Of a stretch of 56,197 nucleotides of DNA, positions 34,236-42,849 are shown piece by piece. How positions within the stretch are numbered: position 1 is the first letter of the stretch; each line of letters starts with the position of its first letter. The stretch covers positions 1 to 56,197 of the forward strand of contig JAJPKE010000033.1 in NCBI GenBank assembly GCA_021323855.1, read 5' to 3'. This stretch comes from Chloroflexota bacterium. GTDB lineage: Bacteria; Chloroflexota; Ktedonobacteria; Ktedonobacterales; JADMIN01. Below the pieces are notes generated by a model. The model saw nothing but the letters and a program-made list of their open reading frames with translations, did no database searches and was not told the origin of the DNA. The translations under genes and the position numbers were made by a program.

Positions 34236-35981
34236 TTATTTGCCGAAGAAACGTTGGGTGAAGGTGGCGATGAAGCTGATTTCGATGATGAGGCCGATTA
34301 TCGCTTCGGTGGCGGCCAGCACCGTCAGCGGATCATCCAGAGGAATGCCGCCAGGGAAGAAGCCGCGCCCATGAAACGAGGTGACGCTGAAGACGAGCGC
34401 CGCCAACGGCGTCAGATGCGGTCCCACTGTCTGGCCTACCATAAAATAGGCGGTGGCCCAGCCGAAGATGACGAACAGATAGACGATCAGACTGCGACCA
34501 GGACGATAGCCATAGCCGGCCAGCGTATCGAGGAACAGTGAGAAGAGATACGCGCCGGGGCGCAACTGGCGCAGCAGCACCCGCCGCTGTAGCACCTGCG
34601 CGCGATAGGCGAAGTTGGCGGCGTCTTCGTCCAGCCCCTGGCTGCGCAACGCCACTGCCAGTTGGCGATTCGCCCGCACTGCCGCTTCGTACTCCTCGAA
34701 GCGCGTCTCGGCGTCTTTGCTCTTTCCTTCGTCGTTCTTGCGCTGGCGGGCGTTACGCTCATCGCCCAACACTACGGATTGCCCGCTTTTGCCGCGTGCG
34801 CCGCGCCGCTGCCGCGACCACAACACCACAGCAAGGTTCGCACCGCCCCACGCGACATCTGCAAGCGAGACATAGCCATAGTGTGCATTACCAAGCGTCG
34901 CCTGGCGGAGATTGGTTGCGCTATCGAGAAATGCGCCGCGTAGGTCTGCCGGCGGCAACGTAGTGGAACCTTCTGGCCGGTGACGCCACTGCGCCAGACG
35001 CGCCATCTCATCCGCCTCGACCTGTTTGCCTTCCAGATGCGCACCGTAGAGACTGGTCCCCTGCAAATACGCGCCGCGCAGCTCCGCGCCCGCCAGATGC
35101 GCGTTTTCCAAGCGAGCATCTTCCAAGTGCGCGCGCAGCAAGAACGCCGCTTCCAGGTGGGCGTCGCGCAGGTAGGCGCGCTGAAAATAGGTGCCCCGGC
35201 AGAACGTTCCTTCGAGATGCGTCTCTTGCATGAGCGCGCTTTCCAGGTGCGCCTTATCTAGCGTCGCGCCTTCCAGGTGTGCGCCACCAAAGCGGGCGCG
35301 TTCGCCGTGCGCCTCCTGCAAGCGCGCGCCTTCCAATCGCGCCTCCCGCAGGTCCGCTTCTTCCAGGTGCGCCTCGCGCAGATCAGCGCCCTCCAGATGC
35401 GCTTCGCGCAGATCAGCTTTGGCAAGGAGCGCGCCGGTCAGCGAAGCTTCTGCCATCAGTGCTTTACGCACGTCACAGTGTTCCAGGTGTCCATGTCGCA
35501 GATCAGCCCCTTGCAACTCTGCCCCGGCAAGCCGGGCGCCTTCCAGGTGAATCGCGGCGGCCTCGAAGTGTTCGTCGCTGCCACCGGAGAGGCCCGCGAG
35601 CAGGCGCGCCAGCGGCAGGCCGCGCAAATCTACGCTACGCAGATCTGCGCCGCGCAGATCGAGTCCCACTCGTGTCCGCTGGCTCTCCTCCTGCCAGCGA
35701 ACGGGTCCTCTGCCATCCTCATGCGTGGCGAGCAGCCATTCCACATCAGCACGGGAGAGGGTGACGCCGCCAAAGGGATAGACGCCCCTGGCAACGCTTG
35801 GCTGCGTGCGGCGGCACTGGCGCAGAAACGCCTGACGATCTTCGTCTATCTCCACCTCGGTGCGCCAGGGTTGTCCGCGTCGCCGCCAGTAGGCGATCCA
35901 GGCGGGGCGTTCCAGCGTCTGTGGGCGCTCCACAGCATCAGTCGTATGGGCGGTATCCGGCCCGGCTTCTGGCTGGCTCAT
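34236..35981 (-). CDS. Pentapeptide-repeat protein with C-terminal ion-channel-like domain
   Basis: A 581-residue protein. Residues 1-100 are soluble and unidentified. Residues 107-315 are pentapeptide repeats (A-D/H-L-x-x pattern, such as ADLREAHLEGADLREAHLEE), expected to form a right-handed quadrilateral beta-helix; another short run is near 344-385. A charged helix leads to two membrane helices (about 497-516 and 552-575) with a re-entrant segment, AALVFSVTSFHGRGFF, in the position of a potassium-channel pore. The usual TVGYG filter is not present. The architecture suggests a channel gated or anchored by the beta-helix. A good Shine-Dalgarno (GGGGGA) precedes the ATG; an 11-bp repeat array lies just upstream. 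Confidence 0.8.
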   Translation of the reverse strand: MSQPEAGPDTAHTTDAVERPQTLERPAWIAYWRRRGQPWRTEVEIDEDRQAFLRQCRRTQPSVARGVYPFGGVTLSRADVEWLLATHEDGRGPVRWQEESQRTRVGLDLRGADLRSVDLRGLPLARLLAGLSGGSDEHFEAAAIHLEGARLAGAELQGADLRHGHLEHCDVRKALMAEASLTGALLAKADLREAHLEGADLREAHLEEADLREARLEGARLQEAHGERARFGGAHLEGATLDKAHLESALMQETHLEGTFCRGTYFQRAYLRDAHLEAAFLLRAHLEDARLENAHLAGAELRGAYLQGTSLYGAHLEGKQVEADEMARLAQWRHRPEGSTTLPPADLRGAFLDSATNLRQATLGNAHYGYVSLADVAWGGANLAVVLWSRQRRGARGKSGQSVVLGDERNARQRKNDEGKSKDAETRFEEYEAAVRANRQLAVALRSQGLDEDAANFAYRAQVLQRRVLLRQLRPGAYLFSLFLDTLAGYGYRPGRSLIVYLFVIFGWATAYFMVGQTVGPHLTPLAALVFSVTSFHGRGFFPGGIPLDDPLTVLAATEAIIGLIIEISFIATFTQRFFGK

Positions 35982-36012
35982 CGCGCTCCCCCTTTAGCAC
36001 CTCACCACTATA

Positions 36013-36064
36013 CCAACGTGATGCCAACGTGATGCCAACGTGATGCCAACGTGATCCCAGCGTG
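36013..36064. repeat. 11-bp direct repeat array (CCAACGTGATG x4.7)
   Basis: Four exact or near-exact copies plus a partial one, head to tail, 32-83 bases upstream of the pentapeptide-channel start. The unit is close to one DNA turn, so a bound protein would see all copies on one face. It could be a regulator-binding array or a slippage product. Confidence 0.9.
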
Positions 36065-36122
36065 CGGTCGTTAGCGATACCAGTCTACCAGAATCACGTG
36101 CACTTTGCCAGCAGCAAAAAGA

Positions 36123-36162
36123 ACGAGCGGCCAAACAGCCAGCAGGCTATCGGACCGCTCGT
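36123..36162 (-). terminator. Rho-independent terminator of the IPT surface-protein gene
   Basis: ACGAGCGG (36123-36130) pairs with CCGCTCGT (36155-36162), with an inner AGCC/GGCT stem. On the minus strand it runs into TTCTTTTT. It lies 22 bases past the stop. Confidence 0.8.
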
Positions 36163-36183
36163 CATGTCAGGCATCAAGAAGGC

Positions 36184-37398
36184 TTATGGACGCCGCCCCT
36201 GGTTGGGATCGTTGGGGTCCACCAGTTCTTCGTCTGTGTTATAGACCTCTTCGGCAATCGGCGTGACATTGCCCCTGGCGTCGCGGGCGACAATCTGACG
36301 CTGCACCTGTGCGGTGCCAGCAGCGCCACCGACGCCGGTGTTGCTGCCGTTGACGACCACATTGTCCTGCTCTTCGATGGTCACAGGCTCATCCTTCTTG
36401 CGGCGGCGCAGCAACAGGAGCAGCAACAGGAGCAGCAGCAAGAGCAGCAGCAGGCCGATCAGGCAGTAAATTACCGTGCCCGCGCCGGAGGGCGGCCAGA
36501 GCGGCGGCAGGCCACCAGCAGGCGTGCCAGGGGTCGCGGTGGGCGCGGTGGCCGCTGTCGCGGTCGGCGTCGCAGTGATGGCGGCAGCGCCGGGCAGCGT
36601 GACGGTGGCGCCTGCCTGGAGTTGCGGCGAGGCTCCGCAGGTGCCCTGCGGCTCGACGGCGACCACCGGAATCTGTACGGTACTCGTCTCGTGTGGCGAA
36701 TTGAAGGTGAGCGTGAAGGTGCCATCACTGGCCACCGCCGTCGTACCGGCGCTGGTGGCGCAGCCGTTCGACCCCGGCGGACCGTACAACACTTCGACCG
36801 AGCCGCCATTTGGTGAGCCACTGGGATAGAAGCCGCTGCCTTTGACAGTGACGGGGCCACCATCGGCGGTAGGCGCGGTGACAGTGATCGCAGGCGCAAG
36901 CACCTGGAAGCCGCCGGGCACCTGAAGCGTGTGGTTGCCGTTACTCGTGTCAATCACACAAATCTGGTAGGTGCCGGGGTTGGTCTGCGGCCACTTGAAG
37001 GTAATCTTCACCGTGCCGTCGCTGCCAACCGTGCCGGTCGCGCCGTTGATGGTGGTGACGCCGGAGGCGCAGCTATTGGGGCTGTAGCCGATGGCGATGC
37101 TATGGCCAGCCGTGAGATGGCTGCCGTTGATAGTGACGTTCGTGCCGGTGGCGCCATAACTGGGCGTCACCGCGACACAGTTGCCGGGGTTGGCATCACA
37201 ACCGGAACCGGAAAAATAGCTGGTGGCTGCCGCAGAGCTGGCGGGATGCGCGGATGCCAGCGACGGCGCGCAGAGCGCGAAGAGCAACGCGAAGAGCGGA
37301 AGCGCCACCGCCAGGCCAGCGCGCACCCGTCGTGCATGCGCCACCGGCAATCCGGAGTTTTCCCCACCAGGCGTTCGGGTTATCAAGGTATTCGCCAT
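36184..37398 (-). CDS. Cell-surface protein with IPT/TIG-like repeats and a poly-Leu membrane anchor
   Basis: A 404-residue exported protein: signal sequence (LAVALPLFALLFALCAPSLASA), two IPT/TIG-like beta domains (TPSYGATGTNVTINGSHLTAG; VTVKGSGFYPSGSPNGGSVEVLYG), a Thr/Ala/Pro-rich spacer (TATPTATAATAPTATPG) and one transmembrane helix containing 15 leucines in a row, ended by RRRKK. A cytoplasmic tail of about 60 residues follows, acidic near its start. IPT domains bind proteins or glycans. The start at 37398 has GGAGG 11 bases upstream; a longer frame exists. A strong terminator follows. Confidence 0.78.
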   Translation of the reverse strand: MANTLITRTPGGENSGLPVAHARRVRAGLAVALPLFALLFALCAPSLASAHPASSAAATSYFSGSGCDANPGNCVAVTPSYGATGTNVTINGSHLTAGHSIAIGYSPNSCASGVTTINGATGTVGSDGTVKITFKWPQTNPGTYQICVIDTSNGNHTLQVPGGFQVLAPAITVTAPTADGGPVTVKGSGFYPSGSPNGGSVEVLYGPPGSNGCATSAGTTAVASDGTFTLTFNSPHETSTVQIPVVAVEPQGTCGASPQLQAGATVTLPGAAAITATPTATAATAPTATPGTPAGGLPPLWPPSGAGTVIYCLIGLLLLLLLLLLLLLLLRRRKKDEPVTIEEQDNVVVNGSNTGVGGAAGTAQVQRQIVARDARGNVTPIAEEVYNTDEELVDPNDPNQGRRP

Positions 37399-37898
37399 GA
37401 AACGTAGCGCCTCCTTCATCCAGACCACATTGTTGATTGGACAGGATATCTCCGGCCACGTGAATACTGGCCAGAGCAAGAAAAGAGCAAAAGATAAACC
37501 GAGTGTAGCAGTATGCGAACAGGCTGTCAACGTCACATGCCACACGTACCATCCAGTACCATCGGGTGCGCGAAACAAGCTGGCGATGTTCGGGACGCGC
37601 AAAATGGTTTCGCATGTTCCCTCTGGTCTCTATTTCTCTCTAACGAACGAGCGCGCAGGGAGTATTCGATGATTTTAGTGGAATAGGCCACATCTCTCTG
37701 ATTAGTCCTTGCTGCGGAGTGACTGGCGATAAGAGGCGATGAAGATATGTTGATGCTGTAAAATTAGGCGTGCTGCCCTCTAATTTCCAGCCAAATGGCG
37801 TATCAAATAGTCCTACTTCTTATTTATTTCTAAGAAATGCGCCCCATACTGCGACGATAGCGTGCCGGATTGGGAGGCGCTCGATAAGAGGGTGCGGT
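37399..37898. other. Divergent intergenic region
   Basis: About 500 bases between two divergent genes. I see no convincing gene, hairpin or repeat, only presumed promoters for both sides. A weak candidate for the plus gene is TTGATG with TAAAAT near 37750, too close together to be convincing. Confidence 0.35.
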
Positions 37899-39701
37899 AT
37901 GGCAGGTTTGGGCGAAGTCTGTGGCGCGGCGGCTCCGGAAACATCGGAAACTGCGGAGACGCCGATAGCGCCAGCGGCTGCCCCTGCGTCTGCACGCTCG
38001 CCCGGCGTGCCCGGCACGCTCGCCCGCCTGCGTAAGGCGAAAGCCTCGCTCAACATGCCGGCACACCCCTGGCTGGCGAAGGGCTGGCGCTTCTTCGCTT
38101 CGCCGTATGCGGCGCTGCCCCCTGCGCCGAAGGGTCGCTGGCCGCGCATCGCGTTGATCCTGCTGGCCGCGCTGACGCTGGCATTTGTCATCTATTTCAC
38201 CGCCTATACCTGGGCAATGTTCGACACGTTCAGGTCCAGCGCCGAAGACATGGGCATCATGGATCAGGCGATCTGGAACACACTCCACGGCGCGGTGCTG
38301 CATCAGACGATTTGCAACAGCATCAGCGACTCCAATTGCCTGGGCGACATCTCGCGTTTTGCCATCCACTTCGAGCCGATTATGCTACCGCTCGCGCTGC
38401 TCTATGTGGTTGCGCCCTCGCCCAAGTCGCTGATGCTGTTGCAGGTGTTGGTCGTCGCCAGCGGCGCGTATCCCGTCTACTGGATTGCCTGCCGGCGATT
38501 GGCCAGCCCGCTGGCGGGCTTAATCTTCGCCCTGGCGTATCTGCTCTATCCCGCAGTGCAAGGCGCGCTGCTCTTTGACTTCCACGCTGTGACGCTGACG
38601 ATAGCATTCCTGCTCTTTGCCATCTACTTCATGCTGACACGCAACAACCGGGGTCTGGTCATCGCCTGTGTGCTGGCGCTTTCCACCAAAGAAGAGGTGC
38701 CGCTGGACATCATCATGCTCGGCCTTGCCATCCTCTGCCTGCAACGGCGCTGGCGGGTGGGCCTTGGTCTCATCGGGCTGTCGTGCGCCTGGTTGGGGAT
38801 GACGCTGATCGTCATGCACATCTTCAGCCCGCTGGGTCACTCTCCAACGGCTGAACGCTATAGTTATCTCGGCGACAACCCGGTGCAGGCGGCGGGATAC
38901 ATCCTCACCCATCCCATCCAACTGCTTCAGCGCCATCTCTTCGATGCCAGCGCGCAGACGTACCTGCGCACGCTGCTGGGGCCACTCGCCTATCTTGGCA
39001 TTCTCAGCCCATTCACGCTGGTGCTGGGGCTGCCTGCGCTGCTCATCAACTTGCTCAGCAGCGATCCGAGTATGCACCGGGGATTGCATCAATATAGCGC
39101 GGAAATTATCCCATTTATGCTGTTTTCCGCCATCTCCGGCGCAGCGCTGGCGCTACGCCTTGCGCGCTGGGCCATCCCTCACCTGCGCCCGCTGGTGAAC
39201 CGCACGCTACGCGCTCTCCGGCAACGCCTGCCGGTGAAGCGACTCCCGGCGCTCACTGCGGCGGCGCAACCGCGTATCCTGCGGGCGACGCTGCTGCTGC
39301 TGCTGATGGCGCTGGTGTTGTGCTGTTTGCTGCAACAGGGCATCGAGCCGGACCTCAACGATCTGCCGGGTACGAGCAGCTTTTCCTGGCCAGAGCTGAC
39401 GCCACACCGTGCGCTCGCTGATACCGTCGTCTCGCTGATTCCCGCTGGCGCCAGTGTCTCCGCGCAGGATATGCTGGTGGCTCATCTGAGCCATCGTCGT
39501 GCCATCTATCAGTATCCCTACATGGCGGCGGAGTCGCAGTATGTCGTTCTCGATACCCTGGGCTACATTTATCCCTTCACCAACCAGAATGCGTATAACC
39601 AGAGCATCAATGCGCTACTGACCAGCGGGCAGTTTACCGTCATCTTCAATGAAGATGGCTACCTCGTCCTGCAACATATCCCGCCCCCAAGCTCACCTTA
39701 G
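37899..39701 (+). CDS. DUF2079 multi-pass membrane protein
   Basis: A 600-residue protein with about 11 membrane helices and the DUF2079 landmarks: FDLGxxDQ-like EDMGIMDQAIWNTLHG, then DISRFAIHFEPIMLPLALLYV, FDFHAVTLTIAFLLFAIYF and STKEEVPLDIIMLGLAIL. The conserved HFEP and DFH residues are shared with GT-C-type glycosyltransferases, so a lipid-linked sugar transfer at the outer face is a plausible, unproven role. The C-terminal soluble part (VSLIPAGASVSAQDMLVAHLSHRRAIYQYP) also fits. The ATG at 37899 has GAGGG six bases upstream; the first 70 residues are Ala/Pro-rich and cytoplasmic. Confidence 0.85.
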   Translation: MAGLGEVCGAAAPETSETAETPIAPAAAPASARSPGVPGTLARLRKAKASLNMPAHPWLAKGWRFFASPYAALPPAPKGRWPRIALILLAALTLAFVIYFTAYTWAMFDTFRSSAEDMGIMDQAIWNTLHGAVLHQTICNSISDSNCLGDISRFAIHFEPIMLPLALLYVVAPSPKSLMLLQVLVVASGAYPVYWIACRRLASPLAGLIFALAYLLYPAVQGALLFDFHAVTLTIAFLLFAIYFMLTRNNRGLVIACVLALSTKEEVPLDIIMLGLAILCLQRRWRVGLGLIGLSCAWLGMTLIVMHIFSPLGHSPTAERYSYLGDNPVQAAGYILTHPIQLLQRHLFDASAQTYLRTLLGPLAYLGILSPFTLVLGLPALLINLLSSDPSMHRGLHQYSAEIIPFMLFSAISGAALALRLARWAIPHLRPLVNRTLRALRQRLPVKRLPALTAAAQPRILRATLLLLLMALVLCCLLQQGIEPDLNDLPGTSSFSWPELTPHRALADTVVSLIPAGASVSAQDMLVAHLSHRRAIYQYPYMAAESQYVVLDTLGYIYPFTNQNAYNQSINALLTSGQFTVIFNEDGYLVLQHIPPPSSP

Positions 39702-39719
39702 CTCACCTTAGCTTTCCTT
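39690..39719. repeat. 10-bp tandem repeat at a gene end (AGCTCACCTT x2, then AGCTTTCCTT)
   Basis: Two perfect units and one degenerate one. The stop codon of the DUF2079 gene (TAG) lies at the junction of the first and second unit. Confidence 0.8.
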
Positions 39720-39806
39720 ACAACCTGGCTCATCCATAGCCCCCGCGTCATCTACGCATTGCTCCGCTTGACATGCGCCTGTACGCTGAAAGGGGCACGC
39801 GCTTAT

Positions 39807-39830
39807 GGCAACACTGGCAACACTGGCAAG
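39807..39830. repeat. 9-bp tandem repeat (GGCAACACT x2.6)
   Basis: Two complete copies and a partial third lie 37-60 bases upstream of the methyltransferase start, near where its promoter should be. Confidence 0.8.
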
Positions 39831-39866
39831 CTTCAGAACTTCGGATAGAAGGGAAACACGAAAACG

Positions 39867-40817
39867 ATGGCGTGGTTCTTTCGACGCAACAAACAACAAG
39901 CGGCTGTTGCAGAGCAGGCGAAACTGGCACAACAGACACAACTGGCGAAACAACAGGCGGCTGGCGGGGAGCAGTTTCAGTGGCTTGGTGAGCGGCGGCA
40001 TATTGCGAATGCGCCGTATGTTCTGCCCAGCGACGACCAGGAAATCAACCGGCTGGACTTTCAGCATTATATGTTGCGCTATGCCTTGCGCGGCAATTAT
40101 GCGGCGCCGCTCACCCAGCCCACCAGCATCCTCGACGTTGGCAGCTGCACCGGGCGCTGGGCAATGGAGATGGCACAGTTGTTCCCGCAGGCGAACGTCG
40201 TCGGCACCGATCTGGTAGAACCGAAATCTGAAACGGTTGCGGCCAGCCTGGGCTATGGCCTGGATACGCGCCCAGAGAATTACGCCTTCATTCAGGGTAA
40301 TGTGCTGGAAGGGCTGCCATTTGGCGATAACAGCTTCGACTTCGTGCATGTGCGGCTGCTGCTCTTCGCCATTCCGGCGGAGAAGTGGCCAGTGCTGGCG
40401 CGCGAGGTCTTGCGTGTGACCAAGCCCGGCGGCTGGGTGGAGTCTGTGGAGACTGGCCCCCAGCGTAACGGTGGTCCGGCGATGGATGCGCTGGTACAGT
40501 GGATTACGCAAACCAGCGTGCGGCGCGGTGTGGACCCGCTGCTCGGCCCGCGCATCGCTTCCTTCTATGCGGATGCCGGCGCGCGTGGCATGCAGGCGCA
40601 TAGCGTGACCGTCCCCGTTGGGCGCTACGGCGGTCGGCTGGGCAATATGGCGGAGGTGGATGTCTTCAGCGTGGTGGGCGGCGTCAAGCCGCTGGTGGTG
40701 TCGCAGGGAATCACCGACGCCGACACCTATGACCGGGCGATGGCGCAGGCGCGTGCTGACCTGGACCGCTGGCAGTGCGTCCTGCCATTCTATATCGCCT
40801 ATGGGCAGAAGGCATAA
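39867..40817 (+). CDS. SAM-dependent methyltransferase
   Basis: A 316-residue class I methyltransferase. Motif I is SILDVGSCTGRWAMEMAQLFPQANVVGTDL; the acidic loop is GNVLEGLPFGDNSFDFVHVRLLLFAIP; motif III is VLRVTKPGGWVESVE. The first 35 residues are a Gln/Ala-rich extension. The C-terminal part (GARGMQAHSVTVPVGRYGGRLGNMAE) probably covers the substrate. Substrate is unknown. A hairpin and repeat unit follow the gene. Confidence 0.88.
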   Translation: MAWFFRRNKQQAAVAEQAKLAQQTQLAKQQAAGGEQFQWLGERRHIANAPYVLPSDDQEINRLDFQHYMLRYALRGNYAAPLTQPTSILDVGSCTGRWAMEMAQLFPQANVVGTDLVEPKSETVAASLGYGLDTRPENYAFIQGNVLEGLPFGDNSFDFVHVRLLLFAIPAEKWPVLAREVLRVTKPGGWVESVETGPQRNGGPAMDALVQWITQTSVRRGVDPLLGPRIASFYADAGARGMQAHSVTVPVGRYGGRLGNMAEVDVFSVVGGVKPLVVSQGITDADTYDRAMAQARADLDRWQCVLPFYIAYGQKA

Positions 40818-40839
40818 GCAAGCTGGTGATTGAAACAAC

Positions 40840-40892
40840 GCGGGATGACGCCCGAATACGGTGTCATCCCGCATCATCCCGCATCATCCCGC
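40840..40892 (+). terminator. Hairpin with a repeated 3' arm after the methyltransferase
   Basis: GCGGGATGAC (40840-40849) pairs perfectly with GTCATCCCGC (40863-40872). The 3' arm is then repeated as ATCATCCCGC (40873-40882) and again to 40892, so the 5' arm can pair with any of three copies. There is no T-tract. Confidence 0.6.
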
Positions 40893-41001
40893 ACCAGTCA
40901 TCGCATGCGCCTATGCGCCCTTGATCCGGCAGACAACAACAGCCGTCCTGCGGGGCATGTCGCATAGCTTCTAGAGCACAGGCTTCAGTTTATGCTTCAG
41001 C

Positions 41002-42849
41002 TTATGCTTCGCGGACCGTTACTGCCAGGATTTCCGGTGCGCGGCGGAGCAAGACCGGCGCGATCAGGCGGGTTGCAATCTGGTGGAAGGCGATGCCATA
41101 GAGAAGCGCCAGCGGCACGGTGACGATGAACCATTCGTTGTGCCCCAGGAGCAGCGGCAGCACCACGGCAGCGGCAACTGGCAGCAGCAGAATCGCCACC
41201 ACCATCAGCACCGTCATCGAGATGATTCCCCGTAGGCAGCCATTCTCGGAGGACATCGAGCTGGTCTCGCCCATGCGCATCTGTCGCATACGGAACGGGA
41301 ACAACACCGAGGTCACGTTGCCACAACCCAATGTCAGCAGCACCGCCGCCAGCCCAACGCAGAGCGCCAGTGGCACGTAGCCCCAGCCGCCAGTCATTGC
41401 TCCTTTGATGAGCGTGAGAATCGTCACACCAGCCATCGCAAGGCCGCCAGCGAAGAGATTCTTGCCCCAGAAGACATCCAGCGGGCGCACCGGAAAGAGA
41501 AAGAGCGTCTGGAGTCCCTGGCGGTCCATCCCCAGCGAATTGATCGAGAAGCTGTAGACGAGCAGCAGCGCGGGAAGCGGCGCCAGCAACACCGAAGCGT
41601 CGCCCAATATGCTGCCAGAAGAGGCTCTCTGCCCATAGCCGTAGAAAATATTGGGGAAAAGTACCAGGATCACCGGCACGATCATCCCCATCAGCGCCAC
41701 CTTATATTGTGGGTCGCGCCAGAGATAGCGCATATCTTTTGACACAATCGCCTGTGCTGCGCCGGAGATAGGCCGCCAGACGCGCCGCTGTGGAGTTGCC
41801 GATGTAGCCGGTATAGCAGGTGCGGCAGCTGTGGCCGCCGCGCCAGAAACGCCCGCCGTGACCGCTCCTGCGCCACGGCCTGCCACCGCAGGTTGTACGC
41901 CACGTCGCCTGCGTGTTTTCGCGCCCGCGTCAGCGGTCTCCGCCGTGGTGATGCCACGATCCAGCACCCAGGCCCACAGCGCCAGCATCAGCGGAATGAG
42001 CAGCAGCGAGCCACCGAGCCAGAGCAACGCGGGCGCGTAGTCGCCGCTATTTGCCAGCACGATGGCCTGCGCCGCCATCCCCGGCGGCGCCCAATGCACG
42101 TATTGTTCGACATGCGACTGGGCAATCTGGTTGGCAATGTCGCTGCCTGGAACATAGGTGAAGATGCGCCCGGCGAGTTGCCCACTGAGCGAACAGGCGA
42201 CGCCGAAGAGCGCGAAAATAATCAGCGTTACGTCACGATAGCGGCGGGTGCGCAGCAAGCCCATCAGCACAGCAAGAATCAACTGGCTGAAGCCGACGGT
42301 ATGCACATACGCCACGATCAGCGCCAGCGCCGTGATAATGGCCGCCAGCGGCGTTGCATGCCAGGCGAGCAGAATGGCAACATAGAAGAAAGCGATGAAG
42401 AGCGTGCTGACATCCAGCAGCGTCGCCAGCACCAGGCTGACCATTTGCTCACCGCGCGTCAGCGGATAGATTTGCAGCTTGGTGACGTCCAGCCCCTCAT
42501 TGACGCTATAGGAGAGCAGCGGCAGCGCCGCCCAGATGAGATAAAGGCCCGCGATCACCAGGAACAGCAATTGGATAGCGGCATTCTGCGACAACTGTGT
42601 GTAGCCAAAGAACGTGGCCAGCGCCAGCCCGCCCAGAACCGGCACGAAGAACACCAGCATGAACACCAGCCCGACGATGCGCCTGGTATTGCGGGTATAG
42701 CCGCGCAGGGTCAGCTTCCAGCGCAGCCAGAGCAGCGTGCGCACATGGCTGGGGCGAATGGCGAAGCTGATGGCACGCGGCGTGCGGGCGACGTTGGGTT
42801 GTTGTCCCTGTTGTTCGTGCGCCGCCGAACTGCTGGCTATTCCAGCCAT
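41002..42849 (-). CDS. ABC-2-type exporter permease
   Basis: A 615-residue membrane protein with about 12 hydrophobic helices, about double the usual ABC-2 length. A long cytoplasmic loop rich in Ala/Thr (TAETADAGAKTRRRRGVQPAVAGRGAGAV) divides it near residue 320. The VNEGLDVTKLQIYPLTRGEQMV segment and the later GMDRQGLQTLFLFPVRPLDVFWGKNL match large exporter permeases found with DRI-type ATPases. Its start overlaps the ATPase gene end by 13 bases, so both are translated together. The start at 42849 has GGAGG six bases upstream. Substrate is unknown. Confidence 0.85.
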   Translation of the reverse strand: MAGIASSSAAHEQQGQQPNVARTPRAISFAIRPSHVRTLLWLRWKLTLRGYTRNTRRIVGLVFMLVFFVPVLGGLALATFFGYTQLSQNAAIQLLFLVIAGLYLIWAALPLLSYSVNEGLDVTKLQIYPLTRGEQMVSLVLATLLDVSTLFIAFFYVAILLAWHATPLAAIITALALIVAYVHTVGFSQLILAVLMGLLRTRRYRDVTLIIFALFGVACSLSGQLAGRIFTYVPGSDIANQIAQSHVEQYVHWAPPGMAAQAIVLANSGDYAPALLWLGGSLLLIPLMLALWAWVLDRGITTAETADAGAKTRRRRGVQPAVAGRGAGAVTAGVSGAAATAAAPAIPATSATPQRRVWRPISGAAQAIVSKDMRYLWRDPQYKVALMGMIVPVILVLFPNIFYGYGQRASSGSILGDASVLLAPLPALLLVYSFSINSLGMDRQGLQTLFLFPVRPLDVFWGKNLFAGGLAMAGVTILTLIKGAMTGGWGYVPLALCVGLAAVLLTLGCGNVTSVLFPFRMRQMRMGETSSMSSENGCLRGIISMTVLMVVAILLLPVAAAVVLPLLLGHNEWFIVTVPLALLYGIAFHQIATRLIAPVLLRRAPEILAVTVREA

